From Carettochelys insculpta (lineage: Eukaryota > Chordata > Testudines > Carettochelyidae): 64,000 nucleotides of DNA. The position numbers and the translations under genes were made by a program. The stretch is taken from the NCBI RefSeq assembly GCF_033958435.1, contig NC_134141.1, forward strand, positions 100,667,001 to 100,731,000, in the 5' to 3' direction. Shown here one piece after another: positions 55,490-64,000 of this stretch. The first letter of the stretch is position 1. The number at the start of each line of letters is the position of its first letter. A model generated the notes under the pieces. The model ran no database searches. It had not been told where the DNA came from and saw nothing but the letters and a program-made list of their open reading frames with translations.

Positions 55490-57470
55490 TTTTCCAGCAG
55501 TACATTAAGTAACACGATTATGTGTCTCATCTGTCTGTTCTCTTTTCCTATCCCCAAAAAGAGATGCATGTTCACAGGAGTGTTTGTTTTGGTAGGCCAT
55601 CTGTTTTGTTATTTTGTTTGTTATGTCTGTTGCCATGTGTTTGTCCGAGAAAGTGAGGGCAAAGAAACGTGCCATGGGCTTGGAGCAAAAAATGATAAGG
55701 TCTGTGACAGTCATTGTTTCCTCAAAGAGTTCCTTCCATAGTTTCAGACCACCCCCAGAGAAAATTCTCCGCCATAGATGAGCTTATTGTTGAGATTCTG
55801 TTGGGCTGAGGAGCATGGTTGTTAAAAATGGTCTTCATCCTGGAGCAGTAGATAGGCTTTTAGGTGTCCTGGGCGCAAGCCATACACGATAAGGACCCAC
55901 ACCTGGAATTTGATCAGATATTCTGTGAAAAATCAGGGTAAAAAGCAAAGAATGGGGTGGTGTGCTCACAGTATCCTGTGTTGTCAAGGAAGACAGCAGC
56001 AATGTTTTGTACTACTTAGGCTGTGTCTACACTAGCCAAAAACTTCGAAATGGCCATACAAATGGCCATTTCGAAGTTTACTAATGAAGCACTGAAATAC
56101 ATAATCAGTGCCTCATTAGCATGCGGGTGGCCACGGCACTTCGAAATTGACGTGGCTCGCCGCCGCACGGCTCGTCCAGACGGGGATCCTTTTCAAAAGG
56201 ACCCCGGCTATTTGGAAATCCCCTTATTACCATCTGCTCATAGGAATAAGGGGACTTCAAAGTAGGTGGGGTCCTTTCGAAAAGGAGCCCCGTCTGGATG
56301 AGCCGTGTGGCAGCGAGCCGTGTCAATTTCGAAGTGCCGTGGCCACCCACATGCTAATGAGTCACTGAATATGTATTTCAGCGCTTCATTAGTAAACTTC
56401 AAAATGGCCATCTGCATGGCCATTTCAAAGTTTTTGGCTAGTGTAGACATGGCCTTAGTTTCCCCAGTGATGAAGATTTCTGTCCAGGTATATCACATGG
56501 TGGTAGAAGGTGATGACAGCATGCATAACTGACGGCAGGTCTTTGTTAGAATGGGATGGAGTCTCTTAGCCAACCAGTGATGACAGAAAGCATTAATTGT
56601 GGTCATTGTGGTGTGAGAACTCAACATCAATGAGGAAGCCAAGAGGCCTCTGAAGTGACTAGTTGTGGGTATATTCCTTCAATCACAAGAGATTGGACCA
56701 TGGCCACAAATGCCTCAAAATACTTTCCTCTGCCCACCAGCATCAGCTTTGTTTTGCTCTGGTCCAGCTTTAGCTAGCTGTCCCTTATCCTCATGCACTA
56801 AACTCACCTAAGCCATCTTGGTTGTAGTGGTGCACTTGTATGTGGTGATGGGTAGCTGGAGTTGTGTATCATACACATATTGCTGGCACAGAAGTCCCTC
56901 TGATCAGACTAGTTTAGCTAGTGGTAGCATAGAGATGTTGAAAATAACTGGGGAGAGAACTGATTCTTGTGGAGCCCCACGAGTGTGGGGTCTAGTGGTA
57001 GAAGTGTGGCTTCCCACCACTACATGTCAGGTACATCCCTCCAGGATGGAATCAAAACATTTTAGAGTGTTACCTCTCAGGTGAGGCAACCATATCTCCT
57101 GGTAAACAGTGTTAAAAACTACGGGGTGCTCAGGAGGTTTGAGAAGGAGTATCCTGTTCCAATTGACAGGAGGAGATTATCAGTCACACACAAGCCGTTT
57201 CAGTTCCATGTCCTGTCCTAAATCCAATTGTGCTGGGTCTAGAATGTTGGCTGCAGTTAGAGGAGCTTGTAGTTGACCTTTTACTAGCTTCTGTATGAGT
57301 TTGCTCAGAAACAACAGGTTTGACAGCAGATGAGTTTGCAAGGAATGGAGTATCCAGGTGGGTTTCTTCAGTCTATTACATGTTTGAAAGAGGAAGGGAA
57401 GATATTTTCTTTTCTGTGAATGCAGCATTGACACAACCAGTTGTTCATGATTCTCTTTCACAAGCCAGGC
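55490..57470 (-). pseudogene. L2-like LINE reverse-transcriptase fossil, split by a MITE
   Basis: On the minus strand an open stretch (57461-57180) reads LLFLSKLIQKLVKGQLQ and then NILDPAQLDLGQDMELKRLV, matching the RT block that reads N-LPFLSK-IEK-V-QLQ and LDP-QSGFRPGH-TETAL in L2-type LINEs. Further on, fragments read GAPQESVLSPVIFNI and QQYVYDTQLQL, the (V/A)PQGS-LSP-LFNIY and YADDTQL motifs, with the first catalytic Asp of YADD altered to Tyr or lost. The 3' portion after the catalytic motif continues on both sides of the MITE at 56.0-56.5 kb. Stops and frameshifts are numerous. Confidence 0.75.
56019..56454. mobile_element. Long-palindrome Harbinger-type MITE, 436 bp, target duplication TTA
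   Basis: Same family and same length as the element at 41.4 kb. GGCTGTGTCTACACTAG at the left pairs with CTAGTGTAGACATGGCC at the right. TTA flanks both ends exactly (56016-56018, 56455-56457). Arms and inner hairpins are shared with the 41.4-kb copy, with scattered CpG-type substitutions. It sits inside the L2-like LINE fossil and is therefore younger than that insertion. Confidence 0.94.
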
Positions 57471-59595
57471 ATGGTATGAGACAGATTCACAACACTTGGG
57501 TCAGGGTTCCCATATGTATAACGTTGTAATGTGCTGAGTAAATGACACTGGAAAGAGAGAAAAATATACAGTGGAATGGAATATACATTCCCTGGCTTGA
57601 AAATTACTGAGTGCTTGGAGCCAAAGAATAGAAGGAGGGGGAAAGTTCCCTGGCTTCATTCCCTTAACAAATAAATCAGTGATTGGAAGGATTGGGATTT
57701 GTAAATGGCATAAAATAAATGTGTGAGACTTGGAACCAATTTGTTTTGAGAGAGATTCCAAAAATGGAAAAATTCAGCCAAATCCCCTTTTTCCCCACTT
57801 CATATTTTTAGTTGACCCCTTGTTGATTTTAAAATGTTGCTCAGCGTCTTTTAGCACTGGTAATAACAAAGACAGACTACTTTGGGAAATCTTTGCCCAA
57901 TCAGAATATATTGGATCAAACTTTATCTGAACTGACTCCTTTGCTCTGGTTTCTGTTATAAATGCCTTTTCTTAAAGGGAGATTTTCTTTTTCCTCTCAC
58001 ATTCTTGCCATTGAATTCATCTGAGGGTGGCTAGTGGATAGAGCTAGAAATTGCAACAAGCATAAGTAGCTTTGGGAAATGGTATAAGTACCGGCGGCAG
58101 CAACCAGAAAAGCGCCATACCCAAATAACAAGAGAAGACTGAAACAAGCAGACGGCATTGGAACAGACACAAAAATCCTGGCAGTATAAAGAAGAAATTA
58201 AGGAACTTGAAGTACTGTGCTGTTGATATCACACAGAGATTTGCAATGAAATATGTAAAGGTCATCACACTCTGGATACCAACTCCTGCCTTGTGAGTAT
58301 ACAGTGAGGGTTACAACTTTCTGTAACTGATCCACATTAAGTGGCTGGGAACAGGAAATAAAGATGGGTCTCCTGCCATCATTCCCATTTCCCATGCCTT
58401 TATTTATTAATGTAAATCAACATTGACTTTGTGGACTACCAGAGTTTGTATGGAGATTTCTTCACTAGGCTACCATGTTTTTCTGACCCTTTCACATCAG
58501 ATCAGTGTGATGGCTCCAGGGGGCATCCAGCATTGTGAGGCACTTTGCTACCACCTTTTCTTAGCATCAGAAATCCTGATCTTTATCTGCTAGAGGTCAG
58601 TTCCAACACCTCCAGCACCTAGTTACATTAGCACTGTCTTCCAGTCCTCCACCTGTCCCAGTTTGTTAGGTTAATGAGAAGCAAACTCCAGCCCCTGAAG
58701 TCCTCTGAGCGTATCACTGGAGTTCAGTCCCAATCCACAAGGTACTTTCTTCCAAAGAAACAGTATCCTACAACTCATATGTTGCACTGTAGGACTCTGC
58801 TCCACTTAACACACAACACTCAGATTTGTTTATAGAGAAAACAAGTACAAGTTTGTTTAACAAAGAACACAAGTGCAAATGATAGGAAGCAGAAATATTG
58901 GAAACAAATGGTTACATGGAAAATAAAATCAAATGCACATTCTTGAGCCTAAGTTTAGCTTAAACTAATAGGACACTGTCGATTCACAAGAGCAAACATT
59001 CACCCCAAATACTCCCAGGGTAAGAGTACCAGGCTGGGCCAGGTGATAGGTGCATACTGTCTCTGTCATGGCAGTGCAGGTCCACAAATGTATGTTCTGT
59101 AACAGAAATACCCCACACACACTCACGCCTTCCTATCAAGGGTCTGTGCTGGAGATTGTGCAATTGCATAATCAACAATTTGCTCAGACTGTAAATGCAT
59201 GTCCACTGTGAAACATATAATACTCAGTTTACCTGTGGACAGACAGACATCTCTTCCTGCACCTTTGAGTCCTGGTGCTCTCTACCAGTTGGCACCACGA
59301 AGTCTCTGGATAATGCAAAGTATCAGTTTTTTATTTTTTATTTTTTTTTAAGAAAAAGGAAGATTGTTAGCTCTCCCCGTCCCCGCTCCACATTTGTCAA
59401 TCTTCTCTGAAGATTCACTTAGTTTCTAACATACCCTTTTTCAGTGGAAAGCCTCTGTTTTTTTACTTTTACAACTTTTGTATGTTGCCTGACATGAATG
59501 CTTCTGCCTAATAGGGTGCAGTTATAAACAAACTGTAACTACACACACTAAGCATCCTCCTTTGTCCCTCAGATGGATTTACTTCATAGCCACCT
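57471..59595. other. Unassigned non-coding sequence
   Basis: The stretch 58500-58990 has the look of a dispersed repeat (TTTATAGAGAAAACAAGTAC, then GGAAACAAATGGTTACATGG), possibly LTR-derived, but I could not define ends or coding parts. The remainder is featureless. Confidence 0.35.
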
Positions 59596-59934
59596 CCCCT
59601 TATGGAACATCACTATCCCCATCTCAGCTAGCAGGGGCTGGTACACAATGATGGTGATCGCTCATTGCTGACTATGATCATCTTCCATGGGAATTATGGA
59701 TCCTCTGGTTGCTAATAAGGCCTATCCTTGAACCACAAGTTCTATGACAGTGTGAACAGATGTTTCCAGGTAGGGTGTGAGGCTGTTGACCATGACTGAA
59801 AGCCAGTCTCTCCTTTGTCCTGCACATCTTGCCTGCCAGCAAGCAGAGGAGGACAAGTTAAAAATGCAGGGGACCACTGTATGAAATTTCCCTCCATTTT
59901 GAGTGATCCAGGGGCAAGTGTCAATGTCAATATT

Positions 59935-62900
59935 TCACTTCTTTATGTTATCCTTCAGCAAACCCTTATAATGCCTCCATTTTCCTCCTAAATTATGGTA
60001 CCCTTCGTTCAGCTGAGAGAACAAGACCTTTTTGGGGAGGCAATGGACTGGCATCCAGACAACTCCAGGGAAGTTGCTGATGGATGACCATTGCCTCAAT
60101 CTTTGCCTCTTCAAGAATACTAATGGCATGTCTGTCTTCCCATTTGATCTTCAAGATCTTGCCTAGGTAGCATTGGTGATATCTGTCTGTTCCAGACCCA
60201 TACAACCATGTTGGGATGTTGGGAGAATAACAACTTGATAAACAAGAAGCTTGGTGTCTGTTTGAATGTCATGCTCTTGAAAAACTGCAAATGAGCAAAG
60301 GCTGCACTGGCAGAGCTCAGACAGTGTTGGATTTCTGCATCAATATCTGTTTTGGATGAGAGATGACTTCCAAGGTAGAGGAAATGGTTGATGATCTGTG
60401 GTATTTCTTCATTTATTTTAATAGAGGGAGCATTCAGTGCCTCATTTGGAGAGGGATGATGGAGCATTTTGGTCTGCTTGATGTTGAGTATGAGACCAAG
60501 ACATGTAAACATTGACAAACATATTCAGGATAGTTTGAAGATCTTTCTCAGAGTGGGAAAAAATTACGTTGTCATCAGCATACTGAAGTTCCATGATAAA
60601 TGTGATGGAAATTTTACTCTTCGCTTTCAGCCTGCTAAGCCTGAATAGCTTTCCATCCATTCTATAAATTATTTCAATGCCAACTACAAGCTTCCCAGCA
60701 ATTAGATAAAGAATGACAACAATAAAAACTACAGACATGGTTGGGGTGATGATGCAGCCCTATTTGACTCTTGTTTGTATTTTAGAAGATTCTTTTTGGA
60801 AGCCAGTACTACTCAGGACAGTCATATTTATGTTGTTGTGAAGCAACTTTAGGACATTGAAATATTTATCAGGATAACCGGTCTTCAAAAGTACAATCCA
60901 GAGGACACAGTGATTCACTGTATCAAAGGCTTCAGTTAGATCAATGAAAGTCATAGATAGTGGTCACTTTTCTTGCAGCCGCCATGCTGTGAAGATCATC
61001 TCCACAGTTCCACAACATGGTTGGAAACCCCTCTGGAAAAATTTCTTCTGACAAGGACATAAGAGCCATGTCTACATGTGCACGCTACTTCGAAGTAGCG
61101 GCACTAACTTCGAAATAGCGCCCGTCACGCCTACACGCATCGGGCACTATTTCGAAGTTAACTTCGACGTTAGGCGGCGAGACGTCGAAGTCGCTATCCT
61201 CATCAGGAGATGGGGATAGCACCCTACTTCGACATTCAACGTCGAAGTAGGGACCGTGTAGTCATTGCACGTCCCGCAACTTTGAAATAGTGGGGTCCGC
61301 CATGGCGGCCATCAGCTGAGGGGTTGAGAGACACTCTCTCTCCAGCCCCTGTGGGGCTCTATGGTCACCGTGGGAAGCAGCCCTTAGCCCAGGGCTTCTG
61401 GCTGCTGCTGCTGCAGCTGGGGATCCATGCTGCATGCACAGGGTCTGCACCCAGTTGTCGGCTCTGTGGATCTTGTGTTGTTTAGTGCAACTGTGTCTGG
61501 GAGGGGCCCTTTAAGGGAGCGGCTTGCTGTTGAGTCCGCCCTGTGACCCTGTCTGCAGCTGTGCCTGGCACCCTTATTTCAATGTGTGCTACTTTGGCTT
61601 GTAGACATTCCCTCACAGCGCCTATTTCGATGTGGTGCTGCGCAACGTCGAAGTTGAACATCGACGTTGCCAGCCCTGGAGGACGTGTAGACGTTATTCA
61701 TCGAAATAGCCTATTTTGATGTTGCTACATCGAAATAAGCTACTTTGATGTAGGCTTCACGTGTAGACGTAGCCAAGGTGAGTTGCAAGGATCCATGCCA
61801 CAACTGTGCCTGCAGTGGCAAGGAAAGAGATACCACAATAGTTTTCACAGTCCTCTTTGTCACCCTTCTCAAGAAAGGGGCTACTCAAGGCATCCTTCTT
61901 TTCACTGGATATCTCTTCCTTTTATCCAGAGTTTACGAATGAGCACATAAAGCTGCCAAGTTAGCTCTGGTCCATCATCTTTACGGCTTTCAGTGGGAAT
62001 CCAATCAAGAACTCCTGCCTTGTTCTTCATCTGCTTAAAGAAATTGTGTATCTCATGGCCATTGGGAGGGTCTACAGACTCATCCCTAGGAGGTCACTGG
62101 GGGGATTCACTCAAGAATTCCATCTGCAACCACTGAGTTACAGTTAAGAAGATCTTCAACTTGTTCTTTCCAGCAAAAGTTAAATTCATGGCTTCATTGT
62201 CTTTCACAAGTGTGGTTCCAACCTTAGAGTGAATGGATTCATTCCACAGCAAGCTGGCCCATAAACAGCCTTAATGGCACTGAAGAAACCACATGTGTTG
62301 TGTTGTAGATGTCTGTGAGATGTTGGAGTTCTTGCACTTTCTCACTTCACCATTTGTTCTTGAGTTCTCTGGTTTTATATTGGACTTCCACAGTCACCTT
62401 GGCATGGGCTTTTCTCTTTGTACCACAATTTACCTTGGTCTGCCAAGCTCAAAATACTATTATCCTCTTCTGACTGATGAGTTGCTCGATTTCAGCTTCT
62501 CTCTTATCAAACCAGTCCTGGTGTTTTTCTGGTTTGGTTTCCTCACAGGTATTGATGATTGATTACTGCTTTATGCTGGCTCCAGTGTTCCTCAATTTCC
62601 TCTGGAAACTGATGGAAGCTTTTCCTGTGAGACTTTTTGGAAGTGCTCATGCTTGAGGGCGTCCTTCAGATCTTGAAACTTAAACTAGTGCATGACCTGC
62701 TTCTTTCGCAGCCTCCATCTGGGGGCAATCTTCAATGTCATTGTGTATCGAATGAGGTGATAATCAGTCCAGCAATCATCCCTTGTCATTGCTCTTGTAA
62801 AAAGTGTGTCACTGCAATCTTAGGCATGCAACTGCTAAAATACTTGACCTGCCTCAGTCATTGAGCAAGATGACTGAATTACATGCCCACTGCCTGTATA

Positions 62901-63130
62901 TTGATCTGTGACTAGGAACTTCCGGATCTCACTGACATTTCACATCCTCACTCACCGATCATCTTTTGACTTTTGTGCAAGTGCTAGTTTTTTTCCCCGT
63001 GCAGGACTTCTTTTAAAGCAGGGAGACTGGTGCATAACTGTCACTACACTGTCCTCAACAGATAGAGGGCTTGAAACCAGTGACATGGACACCACGATGA
63101 TTGGAAGACTTCTGTTAGTTGCAGCCTTCA
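59935..63130 (-). pseudogene. LINE endonuclease/reverse-transcriptase ORF, many stops
   Basis: Fragments in order: LIREKLKSSNSSVRR (linker, near 62.5 kb); RGFQPCCGTVEMIF (about 61.0 kb), then FIDLTEAFDTVNHCVLW (the first catalytic Asp of RT, in the FIDL-x-(K/E)AFD motif); YRMDGKLFRLSRLKAKS; LQYADDNVIFSHSEKDLQT (the catalytic YADD); IKQTKMLHHPSPNEALN; FLYLGSHLSSKTDIDAEIQ; then KILKIKWEDR and VLFSQLNEGYHNLGG near the C-terminus. The YADD box is intact although the frame around it is not. It encodes no usable protein now. Confidence 0.8.
61064..61774 (-). mobile_element. Internal-deletion derivative of the young Harbinger family, 711 bp, target duplication AAG
   Basis: It lies in reverse orientation: the low-coordinate side AGCCATGTCTACATGTGC equals the right end of the full copies, and the high-coordinate side ends CACGTGTAGACGTAGCC, the left end. 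AAG flanks both sides exactly (61061-61063, 61775-61777). It keeps both subterminal hairpin clusters and the 5' leader of the transposase gene up to its ATG (61428 on the minus strand) and the Gln codons, then jumps to the last ~360 bp of the element. The deletion joint is directly after the CAG repeat. The remaining transposase frame is Met-Asp-Pro plus a short Gln-rich tail and a stop, so it is non-autonomous. Confidence 0.93.
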
Positions 63131-64000
63131 TCTGCCTTCATAGCCATTATAACATTACACAACTGTTTCACCTCCATCGTGCAATTATCCTCCATCTGCT
63201 TTGCCATTGAGGACTTCTTAGCTGTCACTTTGTCTAGAACCTCGTCCTTGACCATTCTGCCATAGGTCACCATCAGAGAGTCTTGGCAGCATCACTCTTA
63301 GGCTCACTGAAATGTGCAAGCTTCTCCACCACTACAAAGTGGTGATCCATGGAGAGAAGGTATGCAGTATTAAGGATATCACTTATCTTATGTAATGTTC
63401 CTGCCTTATGTCAGACTAGTAAAAATATAGAACTGGGGTCCAGTTTTAAACTCTAGTTCCACAAGAGTGCCTCTGCACTAGAACTTCTCAGCATGGTTAA
63501 AATAAAAAAGAAAATCTAATTAATCTTGTAACCCAAAGTGTGAATTTGTTCCATTAATACTATAAAAAAGGTCATTCTTACAGCCGCTTTACTGCCCGCT
63601 GTCCTCTGGCTAGGTAAACTCTGAAGCATCTTATAAAAAGAGGGAAGTTGATACCTTCCCATTTTTAAAGCCCAGATTTTATTACTTTACCCATGATGAC
63701 TACTACCTTATTTCACAGAGTATTTCCCTTCATTTAAATGAAATTACTCCAAGTATGCAATACACTAGTAAAATATAATCCTGGGTCAAGCACTTTTTGC
63801 ATTGCTGCCACGCTCCAAAAGGGAGACAGCTCTGTTTTGTCAGCATTTATGGGCTGTGGATTAGATCTTTGAAAACAACATCTCAGGTGCCTAACAGAGC
63901 CTTCTAGCCAAGGGGTGAACTGCCAGATTTCATGCTACTACAGACAGTTCAACAAGTTCCAGTGCTGCAACAGAGCTACCAAAAGAATCATTCACCTCAA
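63131..64000. other. Unassigned non-coding sequence
   Basis: The first ~230 bp may be the extreme 5' part of the LINE fossil. After about 63370 I see nothing recognisable. Confidence 0.4.

Larger units (their letters stand above)
59600..63130 (-). mobile_element. Non-LTR retrotransposon (RTE/Jockey-like) fossil, minus strand, interrupted by a Harbinger derivative
   Basis: Reading from high to low coordinates on the minus strand one finds the end of an endonuclease, a linker, an RT domain and a C-terminal domain of one LINE. The 711-bp element at 61.06-61.77 kb lies inside the RT region, and LINE coding similarity resumes on both sides of it. The exact clade cannot be named without a search. 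The 5' end is unclear (about 62.9-63.4 kb), as is the 3' end (about 59.6 kb). Confidence 0.8.

Noticed and set aside
58500..58990. An LTR or endogenous-retrovirus remnant
   Set aside because: The sequence has a dispersed-repeat look, but I found no paired LTRs, primer-binding site, polypurine tract or gag/pol/env motif in the window.
34541..64000. A CRISPR array, riboswitch, operon or other prokaryotic-type system
   Set aside because: No regularly spaced direct repeats with unique spacers, no dense bacterial-type gene order, and the repeat content is clearly vertebrate.

Overview
This window reads as non-coding nuclear DNA of a sauropsid vertebrate, most likely a turtle. The evidence is the repeat content: CR1 LINE 3' ends with terminal ATTCTGTGA repeats, tRNA-derived SINEs (one with a CR1-like tail), MIR-type SINE remnants, and many short inverted-repeat DNA transposons whose ends read GGCYRYGTCTACAC. 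The species cannot be fixed from the sequence. I found no convincing host exon on either strand. Almost all the long or recognisable reading frames belong to transposable elements.

Layout. 1-4.3 kb: two palindromic MITEs, a SINE and unassigned sequence. 4.35-7.2 kb: a worn, nearly full-length CR1-group LINE (esterase-like ORF1 remnant, then endonuclease/RT remnants). 7.2-17.8 kb: mostly unassigned sequence with a few MITEs, hAT-like elements and a SINE. 17.8-22.5 kb: a 4,710-bp PIF/Harbinger transposon flanked by GTA. 22.5-30.5 kb: SINE remnants, a MITE inside an inverted repeat, a Tigger-like element, a MITE flanked by ACT, and a CR1 3' end. 30.5-34.5 kb: a second, 4,007-bp Harbinger copy flanked by CAA. 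34.5-52 kb: MIR, hAT-like and LINE remnants, five Harbinger-type MITEs and a second Tigger-like element. 52-53.7 kb: a much older Harbinger fossil with pieces of both genes. 55.5-57.5 kb: an L2-like RT fossil split by a MITE. 59.6-63.1 kb: a second LINE fossil on the minus strand, split by a 711-bp deletion derivative of the Harbinger family.

How the parts fit together. Each full Harbinger copy carries two convergent genes: a spliced HARBI1-like DDE transposase on the plus strand and a trihelix (Myb/SANT-like) DNA-binding protein on the minus strand. In the first copy the transposase is intact and the Myb gene is broken. In the second copy the transposase has a 1-base deletion and the Myb DNA-binding exon is open. 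At least ten elements share the same TIR type, and nine have perfect 3-bp target duplications, so the window looks like a snapshot of one two-protein transposon system and the non-autonomous elements it could have mobilised.
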